In this document: positions 33,208 to 43,519 of the stretch, one piece after another | Layout of the letters: each line of letters starts with the position of its first letter | Position numbering within the stretch: position 1 is the first letter of the stretch | NCBI RefSeq assembly: GCF_022884085.1 | Contig: NZ_JAGGCS010000008.1 | Location: 124,001-188,000, forward strand | Direction: 5' to 3' | Length of the DNA stretch: 64,000 nucleotides | From: Paenirhizobium cremeum | Lineage (GTDB): Bacteria; Pseudomonadota; Alphaproteobacteria; Rhizobiales; Rhizobiaceae | Position numbers and translations under genes: made by a program | Notes under the pieces: generated by a model | Seen by the model: the letters and a program-made list of their open reading frames with translations, nothing else | What the model was told of the DNA's origin: nothing | The model's database searches: none

Positions 33208-35145
33208 TCACCCCTTCGGCATGCCGTCTGGACGCAGCAGACGTCGTTGCGCGGCGATACGGAACGGGGCGTTCATCGCCCCGTATCCACCATAGGCGCC
33301 ACGCCGCTCCACAATCTCGAAGAAGAAGCCTTCGCCGAAGGTGCGGCTGTAGATCTGGAAATATTCGCCGCTATCGTCCCGGTCATAGAGGATGCTCGCA
33401 GCGCGCAGCGCATCGGAAAAATCCGGCTCGAGGCCGAAGCGCGCTTCAAGATCGTCATAGTAGTTGCGGGAGATGGGTAACGGCTGGAAACCGAGCTCCG
33501 CCAGCCGTCGGGCGGTGGCGAAGATATCCGTTGTCGCGAAGGCGATGTGTTGGATGCTCGTCCCGAACCCTTCGGCGAGGAACTTGCCGGCGAAGGTCTT
33601 TCGGCTATCGGCTCCGTTCATCGTTAGCCGGAAACCAGGTTCCGGAACGCTTTCGATCGCCTGGCTACGCACGAGACCGCCGGGATCGACCACGTCGACC
33701 ATCGGGGTACGCCGGGTCGAGAATATCGATGTGTAAAACAGGAGCCAGGTCGGCATTTCGTCATAACGCGTCGTCTGGGCCAGATGATCGATCCGGGTGA
33801 GCAGCGCATCGCCCGCGTCTTTCTCGTTCTTCGTGGGAAGGAATTCGTTCGTCCAGATCGAGGCGAGTGCCGGTGAATCGTCGAGGAAGTACATGACACC
33901 ATTGCCGACCCCCTGAATGGCAGGCACCGTGACCTCGCCGGGCTTGCGCGGCTCCGAAAAGGTCGGCGCGCCAAGCGCGGATGCGCGTTTTACGGCATCC
34001 TGTGCATTCTCCACCTTCAGGCCGAAGGCATAGGCGTTCGTGCCGTGCACCGAATAGGATGCGCCGGCGAAGGTGTCGCCGGTGTTGTCGGTGTTGATGA
34101 CGATGCGGATATCGCCCTGCGTATAGAGATCGACTGCGCGATTGCGGTGGCTCCCCGTCTTCCGGAAGCCGAGCGTCCCGAGCAGTGCTTCCAGATTGGC
34201 CTTGTCGGAAGGGGCCGTTGTGAATTCCACGAATTCGACACCGCGGGCCGCGATGCGGTCCGGCATGTCCGGGACGTCGATGCGGATGTCGGGCTCCAGC
34301 CGTTTTACCCGATCCATGACATAGACAAGCGAACGATGACCGTCCTCTGCAAGCGCGCGGGCCGAGCCGCCGCGAAACTGGTCGTTGAAGATTTCCAGCG
34401 AAAGCGGCCCGGTATAGCCGGTGGCTGCGACGGCGCGCATGAAATCCACCACCGGCAGGTCGCCTTCGCCCGGCATGTTGCGGAAGTGGCGGCTCCAGTA
34501 GAGCAGATCCATATCGAAGAGGGGTGCATCGGCCAGTTGCACAATAAAGATCTTGTCTCCCGGTATTGAGCGGATCGAGTTCGGATCGATCTTCCGGGAC
34601 AATGTGTGGAAGCTGTCGAGGATGATGCCGACACTCGGGTGGTCGGCGCGTCGCACGATTTCCCAGGCGTCGCGATGATCGCTGACATGACGGCCCCATG
34701 CCAGCGCCTCGTAGCCTACGCGAACGCCGTGTCTGGCCGCGAGATCGCCCAGTTCATGAAAATCGGCTGCCGCCCGATCGATGCCGCCCAGCGAAACCGG
34801 CGAGACATTCGAGCAGATCAGCATGAGGTCTGTGCCGAGCTCCTCCATGATGTCGAATTTGCGCTGGGCGCGCTCGAAGGTTCGGCCGCGATGCGGTTCC
34901 GGCATGCCCTCGAAATCGCGGAAAGGTTGGAAGAGGGTAATGTCGAGACCGTGGTCGCGAGCCATCTTCGAGACTTCGCGCGGCGATGCGTCATAGGTCA
35001 GGAAATCGTTCTCGAAGATTTCGACGCCGGTGAAGCCGGCTTTGGCGATGGCGGCGAGCTTTTCCGGAAACTCGCCGCTGATCGATACGGTCGCAATCGA
35101 CGTCCGCATCTTCACGCTGTGTTTGCCTGTCTCTGGGGCTGCCAT
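33208..35145 (-). CDS. quiC1: 3-dehydroshikimate dehydratase, QuiC1-type fusion (isomerase barrel plus HPPD-like domain)
   Basis: A 645-aa two-domain protein. Residues 13-280 form an AsbF-like TIM barrel with metal ligands visible in VGYEALAWGRH, IILDSFHTL, FIVQLADAP and LSLEIFND. Residues about 290-645 are a 4-hydroxyphenylpyruvate-dioxygenase-like vicinal oxygen chelate domain. The barrel dehydrates 3-dehydroshikimate to protocatechuate, as known for Pseudomonas QuiC1. The metal triad of true HPPD is retained: His454 (RIDHLAQ), His533 (IQHIAF) and Glu610 (FFFEIVER). AAGGAAGG precedes the start. It is divergent from the TetR gene and near the quinate/shikimate operon. Confidence 0.9.
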   Translation of the reverse strand: MAAPETGKHSVKMRTSIATVSISGEFPEKLAAIAKAGFTGVEIFENDFLTYDASPREVSKMARDHGLDITLFQPFRDFEGMPEPHRGRTFERAQRKFDIMEELGTDLMLICSNVSPVSLGGIDRAAADFHELGDLAARHGVRVGYEALAWGRHVSDHRDAWEIVRRADHPSVGIILDSFHTLSRKIDPNSIRSIPGDKIFIVQLADAPLFDMDLLYWSRHFRNMPGEGDLPVVDFMRAVAATGYTGPLSLEIFNDQFRGGSARALAEDGHRSLVYVMDRVKRLEPDIRIDVPDMPDRIAARGVEFVEFTTAPSDKANLEALLGTLGFRKTGSHRNRAVDLYTQGDIRIVINTDNTGDTFAGASYSVHGTNAYAFGLKVENAQDAVKRASALGAPTFSEPRKPGEVTVPAIQGVGNGVMYFLDDSPALASIWTNEFLPTKNEKDAGDALLTRIDHLAQTTRYDEMPTWLLFYTSIFSTRRTPMVDVVDPGGLVRSQAIESVPEPGFRLTMNGADSRKTFAGKFLAEGFGTSIQHIAFATTDIFATARRLAELGFQPLPISRNYYDDLEARFGLEPDFSDALRAASILYDRDDSGEYFQIYSRTFGEGFFFEIVERRGAYGGYGAMNAPFRIAAQRRLLRPDGMPKG

Positions 35146-35167
35146 ATTGCCTTCCTTTCCGGCATTA

Positions 35168-35184
35168 TGTACTAGTTAGTTAAT
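35168..35184. promoter_or_regulatory. Candidate TetR operator in the quiC1/tetR divergon
   Basis: TGTACTAGTTAGTTAAT contains the palindrome ACTA-GT-TAGT and lies in the 75-bp space between the divergent quiC1 and tetR genes. A copy matching 15 of 17 bases is found upstream of the quinate-type ABC operon at 40455. Confidence 0.65.
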
Positions 35185-35220
35185 AAAGGCCGGAACGATG
35201 GGTCCGGCGACGGGGGAGCG

Positions 35221-35916
35221 ATGAAACAGGCTGCAACGGCAAGCGTGGCCAGAGAGGCTAAATCCGCGAAGCGGGATCCGGAGGGCGTCCGCCGCGACAT
35301 TCTGACTGTTGCCATGGAAGAGTTCTCGCAGAACGGGCTGTCGGGTGCCCGCATCGACGAGATAGCGGCTCGCACGCGCACGTCGAAGCGCATGATCTAC
35401 TATTACTTCGGCGACAAGGAAGGCCTTTACCAGCGTGTTCTGGAAGAGGCCTATGGCAAGGTGCGCGGCGGCGAAAGCGACCTGGAACTGGAAGGGCTCG
35501 ATCCCGCGGCCGCCCTCGAAAAGCTCTGTCGCTTCACCTTCGATCATCATCGTCGAAACCCGGCCTTTATACGCATGGTGATGATCGAAAACGTTCATCA
35601 TGGCCGGCACATGCGGCTTTCCGAAACCATTCGCGACCTCAATCGCCCGGCAATCGAGGCGTTGGAAAAGGTGCTGCGGCGTGGACAGGAGAGCGGCGTT
35701 TTCCGCAAGGGTGTCGATCCGCTCGAACTGCACTGGGAGATCAGTGCCTTGTCCTTCTTCAACGTATCGAACAGCGCCACTTTTTCGCATATTTTCGGCG
35801 GCTCTCTTTTCACCGGCGAGGGCCAGGAAACATTGTCTCGCCATGTCGCCGAGATGGTGTTGCGCTATGTGCTTAGAGCCGACCATATCGCCGCTACCGA
35901 GAAAGCCGGCCGATGA
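35221..35916 (+). CDS. TetR family regulator, candidate controller of quinate/shikimate catabolism
   Basis: A 231-aa protein with an N-terminal extension, then a TetR helix-turn-helix ([47 protein letters not shown], about residues 24-70). The C-terminal ligand domain contains a [22 protein letters not shown] stretch rich in His. GGGGAGCG precedes the ATG. It is divergent from quiC1, and its end overlaps the convergent aroQ end by 23 bp. A shared 17-bp motif at its own promoter and at the ABC/aroE/aroQ operon points to one regulon. Known quinate regulators (QuiR, QsuR) are LysR-type, so a TetR here would be different. Confidence 0.82.
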   Translation: MKQAATASVAREAKSAKRDPEGVRRDILTVAMEEFSQNGLSGARIDEIAARTRTSKRMIYYYFGDKEGLYQRVLEEAYGKVRGGESDLELEGLDPAAALEKLCRFTFDHHRRNPAFIRMVMIENVHHGRHMRLSETIRDLNRPAIEALEKVLRRGQESGVFRKGVDPLELHWEISALSFFNVSNSATFSHIFGGSLFTGEGQETLSRHVAEMVLRYVLRADHIAATEKAGR

Positions 35917-36331
35917 GGTGGCGAAGCGCCATCTCGTAGCCTTCGATGCCAAGTCCGGCGATGACGCCTTCCGCCCGCGTCGAAACGTAGGAATGATGGC
36001 GGAAAACCTCCCGCTTGTGAATGTTGGAGATATGCACCTCGATCACCGGCGCCTCGAAGGTGTTGAGCGCATCGAGGATCGCGACCGAGGTGTGTGTGAA
36101 GGCCCCCGGATTGATGACGATGCCGGCAGACGTGCCGCGCGCCTCGTGGATCCAGTCGATCAGTTCGTATTCGCGGTTGCTCTGGGCAAAGAAGATCTCG
36201 TGGCCCGCGGCCACAGCGATCTCTCGGCAGGCCGCCTCCACATCCGCAAGCGTTTCCCGGCCGTAGATTTCCGGCTGGCGCTGTCCCAGCAGGTTCAGGT
36301 TAGGACCGTTCAGGATGGTGAAAAGGCTCAT
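35894..36331 (-). CDS. aroQ: 3-dehydroquinate dehydratase, type II (AroQ/QuiB role)
   Basis: A 145-aa type II dehydroquinase. Signature blocks are [19 protein letters not shown] at the N-terminus with the catalytic Tyr in that lid segment, [16 protein letters not shown] in the middle, and [17 protein letters not shown] with the catalytic His. It interconverts 3-dehydroquinate and 3-dehydroshikimate. Its ATG overlaps the shikimate dehydrogenase stop (ATGA), so it belongs to the quinate operon; a catabolic role is more likely than aromatic biosynthesis. Confidence 0.93.
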   Translation of the reverse strand: MSLFTILNGPNLNLLGQRQPEIYGRETLADVEAACREIAVAAGHEIFFAQSNREYELIDWIHEARGTSAGIVINPGAFTHTSVAILDALNTFEAPVIEVHISNIHKREVFRHHSYVSTRAEGVIAGLGIEGYEMALRHLIGRLSR

Positions 36332-37197
36332 GCATTGCCCTCCGCGGCGCAGATCTCATTAAAATGGGCGGACATTCGCTCCGCATCCGGCTCGCGGCCG
36401 CAGAACAGGCGGAAGGCTTCTGCCGCCTGAAACACCGTCATGCCGCCGCCCTGAAGTGTGCGGCATCCCTTCGACTTCGCCGTCGCCAGAAGCTCGGTGA
36501 CGAGCGGCACATAGACGATATCGGTCACCCAATGGCGGGGTTCGAGAAGATCGGGCGAAACCGGAATGCCGGGATGGGCAAGCATGCCGATAGGCGTGGC
36601 ATTGATGAGACCGTCCGCATGCGGCAGGGAGGAGGCGGGATCATCGACGGCAGAGGCCCTGCCGGCACCGAAGCGTCCGTTGAGATCGTCGGCCAGCTTC
36701 TCGGCCCGCGCCTGGTCCCGGTCGAAGATGTCGAGCCGTCCCATACCGAGTTTCAGCGCTGCATGCGCCACGGCGACGCCAGCGCCTCCGGCTCCCAGCA
36801 GCAAAGCCCGATCGCGCTTTGCGTGCGGGAGCCCGCGGGAAAAGTTCTCGTAGAAGCCGTACCAGTCGGTGTTGTGGCCGATGCGCTTGCCGTCGGTGAA
36901 GACGACGGTATTGACCGCGCCGAGCATGCGGGCGTCGTCCGAAAGTTCGGAGAGATAGGGAATAACCGCCTGCTTGAAGGGGTGGGTTATGTTCGTGCCG
37001 GCAAAACCACGCGCCTCCAGCTCATCGAGGAGGTCGGGAAGCGCGCTGTCCGGAAGGTGGCGGGCGGTGACATCGACGAGTTCGTAGGAATAGTCGAGGC
37101 CATGGGCAGCGCCTTCACGCATGTGCAGCGCCGGAGATTTCGAAAGCTGTATGCCCGCGCCGATCAGACCAACGCGATAGGAAGTTTTCTCTGTCAT
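36328..37197 (-). CDS. aroE: Quinate/shikimate dehydrogenase (AroE family)
   Basis: A 289-aa protein. The substrate loop is [17 protein letters not shown], Lys sits in NITHPFKQ, Asn/Asp in AVNTVV and [10 protein letters not shown], and the Rossmann motif is [16 protein letters not shown] with [17 protein letters not shown] and [13 protein letters not shown] complete the fold, the Gln in the latter being the substrate residue. The loop and the FDRD motif resemble NAD-dependent catabolic quinate/shikimate dehydrogenases such as QsuD. It oxidises quinate to 3-dehydroquinate and/or shikimate to 3-dehydroshikimate. It lies 56 bp after the ABC ATPase gene. Confidence 0.9.
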   Translation of the reverse strand: MTEKTSYRVGLIGAGIQLSKSPALHMREGAAHGLDYSYELVDVTARHLPDSALPDLLDELEARGFAGTNITHPFKQAVIPYLSELSDDARMLGAVNTVVFTDGKRIGHNTDWYGFYENFSRGLPHAKRDRALLLGAGGAGVAVAHAALKLGMGRLDIFDRDQARAEKLADDLNGRFGAGRASAVDDPASSLPHADGLINATPIGMLAHPGIPVSPDLLEPRHWVTDIVYVPLVTELLATAKSKGCRTLQGGGMTVFQAAEAFRLFCGREPDAERMSAHFNEICAAEGNA

Positions 37198-37253
37198 GGT
37201 CCCTTACCGTTCATGCGACCTGGAAGCGAGGCGGGGGAACCCGCCTCCTGGGT

Positions 37254-38015
37254 TCAGTGATGGGCGAGGATTTCGCCGAGGAAGGTGCGCGTGCGCTGGT
37301 GTTTCGGATCACGGAAGAATTCCTCCGGCGGACCCTCCTCAATGATTTCACCGGAGGCCATGAACACAACGCGATCCGCCACCTGCCGGGCAAAACCCAT
37401 TTCGTGGGTGACGCAGATCATCGTCATGCCGTCGCGGGCAAGGCCGATCATCGTGTCCAGCACCTCCTTGACCATTTCCGGATCGAGCGCCGAGGTGGGT
37501 TCGTCGAAGAGCATCGCCTTCGGCTCCATGCAGAGCGCTCGGGCAATCGCCGCGCGCTGCTGCTGGCCGCCGGAAAGCTGGGCCGGGTATTTGTCGGCCT
37601 GATCGAGAATACGCACCCGCTCCAGATATTTCCGGGCGACCGCCTCGGCGGCGGCCTTGTCCAGCCCCTTCACCCGCATCGGCGCAAGGGTACAGTTTTC
37701 CAGGATCGTCTTGTGTGGGAAAAGGTTGAAGCTCTGGAACACCATGCCGACCTCTCTCCGCACCGCGTCGATCGCGCGGCTGCTGTCCGTCAGCTTCATG
37801 CCCTCGACGACGATCTGTCCCTCCTGGATTTCCTCCAGGTGATTGATGCAGCGGATCAGGGTCGATTTGCCCGAACCCGACGGGCCGCAGAGGACGATCT
37901 TCTCGCCCCTGCGAACCGTGAGATTGACATTTTTCAGCGCGTGATAGGCTCCATACCACTTACCCACCCCCTCAAGGGTGATCAGCGGAACCTGTTCGGT
38001 GGCGGATTGTGGCAT
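37254..38015 (-). CDS. Polar-amino-acid-type ABC transporter ATPase, putative quinate/shikimate importer
   Basis: An ATPase of 253 aa of the GlnQ/HisP type. Walker A is [15 protein letters not shown] (near residue 46), then [18 protein letters not shown], the signature [15 protein letters not shown], Walker [16 protein letters not shown] and the H-loop [10 protein letters not shown]. It lies 12 bp after the binding-protein gene and 56 bp before aroE. The polar amino acid family is the closest by sequence, but cotranscription with quinate enzymes suggests a cyclic acid substrate. Confidence 0.87.
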   Translation of the reverse strand: MPQSATEQVPLITLEGVGKWYGAYHALKNVNLTVRRGEKIVLCGPSGSGKSTLIRCINHLEEIQEGQIVVEGMKLTDSSRAIDAVRREVGMVFQSFNLFPHKTILENCTLAPMRVKGLDKAAAEAVARKYLERVRILDQADKYPAQLSGGQQQRAAIARALCMEPKAMLFDEPTSALDPEMVKEVLDTMIGLARDGMTMICVTHEMGFARQVADRVVFMASGEIIEEGPPEEFFRDPKHQRTRTFLGEILAHH

Positions 38016-38027
38016 GGAAACCTCCGT

Positions 38028-38882
38028 TTACTTCACGGTGAAGGGGATATCGGGCAGGGAGTCCGGGAAGGCCGGAACGTCGCGCTTCATCCACTTTTCA
38101 TAGATCTTGGCGAGCGTGCCATCCGCCTTGATCTTGTCGATGAAGGTGTTGACCGCCTCGTTCCAATCCTTCTCGCCCGGACGTGTGCCGGCACCGTTAT
38201 AAAGGGTGATAAGATCGAACTTCGCTTCGTACTTGTCAGCGGCAGCGGCGTTCAGGCGGTCGCCGTAGAACTGGTTGCCGCCCACGGCCTCGACCTGACC
38301 GGAAAGCATGGCCTGGATATTGGCCGCGTCGTCGTCGAAGCGCAGGATATTGGCCTTGTCGCCGGCGCCTGCGGTAATCGCGGTGTCCATGGCGCTCGAC
38401 TTCGGCACGCCGACTGCCATGCCTGCGAGATCCTCATAGCCGGCGATCTTCTTGTCCTTCGGGCCGTAGACCGAAAGCACGTTGCCTGCATAGGGCTTGG
38501 AATATTGGATGGTCTTGGCGCGTTCCGCGGTCATGCCCATCGTGGCGAAGAGCACGTCGACCTTCCCGGTGACGAGCGCCGGGATACGGTTGGCGACGGC
38601 CAGCGGCACGAATTCCGCTTGCACACCCAGCGATTCCGCAAACGCCTTGCCGATATCGGCATCAAGGCCGTCCTGAACGCCGCTCGAATTGACGAAGCCC
38701 CAAGGCGAGTTGTCGCCCTGAATGCCGATCACCACCTTGCCCTTGGCCTTGGCTTCCTCGAGCGTGCCGGCATGAGCAACGGCGGGAAACGAAAGCGGCA
38801 GGGTGGCTGCCGCCATGAGGGCGAGCACGGTGCGGCGCGCCATTCTCTTGCCTGTCTTGTTCAGGTCATTCTGGGATTTCAT
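38028..38882 (-). CDS. Periplasmic binding protein of the putative quinate/shikimate ABC importer
   Basis: A 284-aa family 3 solute-binding protein. The N-terminal signal contains twin arginines (MARRTVLALMAAATLPLS) and an AHA-G cleavage site, so Tat export is possible. The mature part shows GKVVIGIQGDNSPWGFVNSSG, DLAGMAVGVPKSSAMD and NQFYGDR. The usual amino-acid-binding Arg/Asp pattern is not obvious from reading alone. It is preceded by the two permeases and followed by the ATPase of the same operon. Confidence 0.82.
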   Translation of the reverse strand: MKSQNDLNKTGKRMARRTVLALMAAATLPLSFPAVAHAGTLEEAKAKGKVVIGIQGDNSPWGFVNSSGVQDGLDADIGKAFAESLGVQAEFVPLAVANRIPALVTGKVDVLFATMGMTAERAKTIQYSKPYAGNVLSVYGPKDKKIAGYEDLAGMAVGVPKSSAMDTAITAGAGDKANILRFDDDAANIQAMLSGQVEAVGGNQFYGDRLNAAAADKYEAKFDLITLYNGAGTRPGEKDWNEAVNTFIDKIKADGTLAKIYEKWMKRDVPAFPDSLPDIPFTVK

Positions 38883-38976
38883 CTTTTGCTCCTCCTTACA
38901 AAGCTGATGAAAAGTGCATTTCCGGACAAAGTCTGAGGCGGTTCTCCGTTTGGAAATGCGTGAAAACGAAGAGGCA

Positions 38977-39627
38977 TTAACGGGTCGCGGTCTGTAGCCG
39001 TCTTTCGACGCCGGTGCCCCAGAGCGAAAGCGGCCAGCAGATCAGGAAGTAGATGAGACCGACCAGCGCGAAGACGGTCAGCGGACGGAACGTCTGGTTG
39101 GAGACGATCTGTCCGGCGCGCGACAGTTCGACGAAGCCGACGATGGCTGCAAGCGAGGTGCCCTTTATGAGCTGCACCAGAAAACCGATGGTCGCAGGCA
39201 GGGCGATCTTGAAGGCTTGCGGCAGCACCACATCCTTCATTCGCGAGATGTAATGCAGGCTGAGCGCATTGGCCGCCTCGGTCTGCCCCTTCGGTACGGC
39301 CTGGATGCCACCGCGCCAGATTTCGCCGAGGAAGGCGCTGGCATGCAGGGTAAATGCGATGGCGACCGCGATCCATGCGTCGACATTCAACCCGAGAAGC
39401 GCCACACCGTAATAGACCACGAAAAGCTGCATCAGGAGCGGCGTGCCCTGGAACACGGCGATGTAGCCGGCCGTCGCCCTTTGGACCAGCGTGCTTTCCG
39501 AGACACGGGCCAGCGCCACGCAAAGGCCGAAGATGCCGCCGCCGATGAAGCCGATCACGGTCAGCGCGAGGGTCCACTTCAAGCCCTGCAGCAGGAAGAA
39601 CAATTCATTGGGACCGATGGATGCCAT
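38977..39627 (-). CDS. ABC transporter permease (HisM/GlnP type), second subunit
   Basis: A 216-aa permease with about five membrane spans. The conserved EAA loop reads EAANALSLHYISRMKDVVLPQAFKIALPATIG (about 130-160), with FQGTPLLMQLFVVYYG near the N-terminus. The start at 39627 follows GAGG. It is 10 bp downstream of the first permease; a 94-bp space separates it from the binding-protein gene. It works with the neighbouring permease as a heterodimer. Confidence 0.85.
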   Translation of the reverse strand: MASIGPNELFFLLQGLKWTLALTVIGFIGGGIFGLCVALARVSESTLVQRATAGYIAVFQGTPLLMQLFVVYYGVALLGLNVDAWIAVAIAFTLHASAFLGEIWRGGIQAVPKGQTEAANALSLHYISRMKDVVLPQAFKIALPATIGFLVQLIKGTSLAAIVGFVELSRAGQIVSNQTFRPLTVFALVGLIYFLICWPLSLWGTGVERRLQTATR

Positions 39628-39637
39628 GATCGTCGCC

Positions 39638-40306
39638 TCACTTGACCGGATAGCTGAAGGAAACGCGCGAGATGAGAGCGAACACACCCATCATCAGCGC
39701 GGAAATGGCGAGGTACATCAAGGTGATGGAGAAATAGACCTCGAACGAGCGGAACGTATCCGCCTCGATCTTCTGGGCGACCGAGGTCAGTTCGTAGGCC
39801 GCGATCGACGTGCAGACCGAGGTCGTCAGTGTGAGCATGATGAACTGGCTGGTGAGCGACGGGTAGACCGCTCTCAATGCCGGCTTCAGGACGATGTGGC
39901 GGAAGATCTGCGCGCGGTGCAGGCCAAGCGCCAACCCTGCCTCCACCTGGCCTTTCGGAACGGAATCGACCCCGCCGCGAATGATCTCGATGGCATAGGC
40001 ACCTCCGTTCAGCGCCAGCGCGATGATGGCCGTGACTGTCGGGTTGAGCCTGAGGCCGAACTGGGGCAGCGCGAAGAAGATGAAGAAGATCTGCACGAGG
40101 AAGGGCGTGTTGCGGATGACCTCGACAAAGCCGATCACCAAGCCGCGCAGCAACCTGAACCGCGAGCGGCGGGCGACGACGCCGAGAACGCCGATGACGG
40201 TCGCAAGCGACATGCCGGCAACGGCCAGTCCAATCGTTGCAAGGCATGCAAGCAGCAACTCGGGCAGCCGATCGGCGACCACCGAGAAATCGAGACTGTA
40301 CGACAT
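39638..40306 (-). CDS. ABC transporter permease (HisQ/GlnP type), first subunit
   Basis: A 222-aa permease. It shows VIRNTPFLVQIFFIFFALPQFG near residue 75 and the EAA loop EAGLALGLHRAQIFRHIVLKPALRAVYP near 135-160. The start at 40306 has GGAGG 6 bp upstream; a longer frame from 40447 lacks a ribosome site and would include the operator-proximal leader. It is the first gene of an apparent six-gene operon (two permeases, binding protein, ATPase, aroE, aroQ). Confidence 0.85.
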   Translation of the reverse strand: MSYSLDFSVVADRLPELLLACLATIGLAVAGMSLATVIGVLGVVARRSRFRLLRGLVIGFVEVIRNTPFLVQIFFIFFALPQFGLRLNPTVTAIIALALNGGAYAIEIIRGGVDSVPKGQVEAGLALGLHRAQIFRHIVLKPALRAVYPSLTSQFIMLTLTTSVCTSIAAYELTSVAQKIEADTFRSFEVYFSITLMYLAISALMMGVFALISRVSFSYPVK

Positions 40307-40454
40307 TGTTCCTCCGGACCCGCTTCGCGGGTCTGAACAGGCCTTGCCTGTTTTCCTCCTCTCGAAATCCAGGGACTTCGAATTCCTCTGACTGTTCACC
40401 GGACCTGACGTTGATGCGATTTCCTCCCGCATCCGGTCTCCGAACATGAATGTT

Positions 40455-40471
40455 TGTACCAGTTAGTTCAT
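40455..40471. promoter_or_regulatory. Candidate TetR operator of the quinate importer operon
   Basis: TGTACCAGTTAGTTCAT matches the element at 35168 in 15 of 17 bases. It lies 149 bp upstream of the first permease, in the 361-bp gap between that gene and pcaB. An AT-rich stretch follows it (40468-40560). No gene was found in the gap; the other element is the pcaB terminator. Confidence 0.6.
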
Positions 40472-40591
40472 TTTTGTGTCAAGCCTTCGATCCTCACAAA
40501 TCGCTTCCGAAATCGCTTTTTTGACGAAATCCGAGATCAAGAAAACGCTTGTGTTTCAATAGCTAAAGGGCGGAAAGCCAAGATATGACGC

Positions 40592-40628
40592 AATGAAAAA
40601 CGTCCCCCGCGGGCCTGCCGCGTGGGTC
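40592..40628 (-). terminator. Terminator after pcaB
   Basis: On the minus strand CCCACGCGG and CCGCGGGGG form a GC-rich stem (one mismatch) with a 5-nt loop. This is followed by ACGTTTTT. It lies about 40 bp beyond the pcaB stop, ending the pcaDCHGB operon. Confidence 0.65.
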
Positions 40629-40667
40629 ACCGAGATTCCACAGGCGGAAAACGCCGATGCGTTCCAG

Positions 40668-41729
40668 TCAGTCTTTTTCCGACCCGAGCCGCTCGATCTG
40701 GCCGATCAGGCGCCTTGCGGTCGAGAGCGCAGCGCCAGTCGCTATTACCATCTGCGGCAGGATCATCCATTCGAGCATCCAGGCTGCTCCCGAGCGTTCC
40801 TGCTCATGCACTAGCGACTGGTGCATGGCGGAAAGCTGCACAGCGTTGAAGCGCGCAAGGGTGACAAGAAGCTCGGCGGTAACCGGATTCTGCTTGTGGG
40901 GCATGGCCGAGGAACCGCCGCCTCCGGAAAGCCGGATTTCCGATCCCGCTTGGGCAAGCAGGGCGATATCCTGTCCCAACTTGCCAAGGCATCCTGAAAC
41001 CAGCGACAGCAGGGCTGCAAACTCCGCCAGTCCGTCACGCTGACTGTGCCATTGCGGCTGGTCGGCAAGATCGAGGCGGACCGCAAGTGCTGCGCGTACG
41101 GCCGGCCCTTTGTCAGCGAGTTTTTCTAGCGTGCCGGCCGCACCGCCGAATTGCAGGGCAAAACCCGATTTGGAAAAGGCCGCAAGCCGCGCATGGTGGC
41201 GTTCGAGCGGTTCCTTCCACGAGGAAATGCGGTTGCCGGCGGTGATGGCAATCGCTGCCTGCATGCGGGTGTAGCCCATCAGCGGAAGGCTTCCGTCGCG
41301 CTTCGAAAGGGCCTCAAGACCGGCGGTCAAAACCGCCAGCCTTTCCATCAGGATACCCGTTGCCGCCTTGAGACGGAGTACGAGGCTTGTGTCGATGACG
41401 TCCTGGCTGGTTGCACCGAAGTGAACCTTGTCCGATGCGGCGTCCCCCACCTTCCGGCGCAGTTGCCGGACGAATTCGGGCACGACCACGCCATCCCTTG
41501 CCATCCCGTCCGAGAGCGCCGCCATATCCGGCACAAAGCCGGCGAGATGGGTGACGATGGCGTTTGCCGTCTCGACAGGGAAAATGCCGCATTCCGCTTC
41601 CGCCTTCGCAAGCTCGGTCTCGAAGCGAAGCATGGCGGCGACATCCGCATCCGCCGAGAAGAGCGAAGCGATTTCGGCATCCCCCATAAAGCCGGAAAAA
41701 AACGGATGCTCGAAGACGGAAATGCTCAT
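40668..41729 (-). CDS. pcaB: 3-carboxy-cis,cis-muconate cycloisomerase (PcaB)
   Basis: A 353-aa member of the fumarase/adenylosuccinate lyase superfamily. It has the signature GGSSAMPHKQNP (near residue 265), the catalytic-type HFGATSQDVIDT near residue 100, and LMGYTRMQAAIAITAG. It converts 3-carboxymuconate to gamma-carboxymuconolactone. The ATG at 41729 lies 7 bp after the pcaG stop, giving the gene order pcaD-C-H-G-B. The length is slightly short of the usual 440-450 aa of some homologues but typical for rhizobial PcaB. Confidence 0.92.
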   Translation of the reverse strand: MSISVFEHPFFSGFMGDAEIASLFSADADVAAMLRFETELAKAEAECGIFPVETANAIVTHLAGFVPDMAALSDGMARDGVVVPEFVRQLRRKVGDAASDKVHFGATSQDVIDTSLVLRLKAATGILMERLAVLTAGLEALSKRDGSLPLMGYTRMQAAIAITAGNRISSWKEPLERHHARLAAFSKSGFALQFGGAAGTLEKLADKGPAVRAALAVRLDLADQPQWHSQRDGLAEFAALLSLVSGCLGKLGQDIALLAQAGSEIRLSGGGGSSAMPHKQNPVTAELLVTLARFNAVQLSAMHQSLVHEQERSGAAWMLEWMILPQMVIATGAALSTARRLIGQIERLGSEKD

Positions 41730-41736
41730 GGCCCGC

Positions 41737-42357
41737 TCAGATATCGAAGAACACGGTTTCACCTTCGCCCTGCAGACGAATGTCGAAGCGATAGGTGCTG
41801 TCGCCCTCCTTGCTTGCGATCAGCGTCGGAATGCGATTCTTGTGTTCTATGCGCGCAAGAACCGGATCCTCCGCATTGGCCGCCGTTTCCTCGGGGAAGT
41901 ACATGCGGGTGTGGAGTCCGATATTGATGCCGCGTGCGACGATCCAGAAGGTGACATGCGGGGCCATCCAGCGCCCATCCTTGAACGGCACGCGACCGGG
42001 CTTGATCGTCTCGAACACGAATTCGCCGGTTTCCATGTCGCCCGGGGAGCGCCCCCAGCCGATGAAATTCGGGTCCGCCGATCCGCGTGTCTCGCTCGGG
42101 CTGTTGTAGAAGCCCGCGTCGTCGGCCTGCCAGATTTCGATCAGCGCGTCCTTCAGCGGGTTGCCACCGCCGTCAAAGACGGTTCCGCGAATGGTGATGC
42201 GGGTGCCGCGGGTCTGCTCGTTATAGAGCGAGCCGGAACCGAGATCCTTCTCGAAGATTCCGTGAATGCCGACGAAGTTGGGCGTGCAGCCGATATGGAC
42301 GTAGGGTCCTGCGGTCTGGGAAGCGCTTTCCTTGAGGTAGCCAAGCGGTTGAACCAT
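41737..42357 (-). CDS. pcaG: Protocatechuate 3,4-dioxygenase alpha subunit (PcaG)
   Basis: The alpha chain, 206 aa, of the intradiol dioxygenase. It has the family core GTVFDGGGNPLKDALIEIWQADDAGFY and WMAPHVTFWIVARGINIGLHTRMYFPEE. As expected for the non-catalytic chain, the paired Tyr/His iron ligands of PcaH are not all kept. With PcaH it cleaves protocatechuate between the hydroxyls to 3-carboxymuconate. It starts 1 bp after the pcaH stop. Confidence 0.95.
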   Translation of the reverse strand: MVQPLGYLKESASQTAGPYVHIGCTPNFVGIHGIFEKDLGSGSLYNEQTRGTRITIRGTVFDGGGNPLKDALIEIWQADDAGFYNSPSETRGSADPNFIGWGRSPGDMETGEFVFETIKPGRVPFKDGRWMAPHVTFWIVARGINIGLHTRMYFPEETAANAEDPVLARIEHKNRIPTLIASKEGDSTYRFDIRLQGEGETVFFDI

Positions 42358-42358
42358 G

Positions 42359-43515
<1,157 letters not shown>

Positions 43516-43519
43516 CTTT

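Noticed and set aside
37257..38936. A 559-codon plus-strand open frame
   Set aside because: It is antisense to the ABC ATPase and binding-protein genes of the quinate-type importer and has a shadow-like composition.
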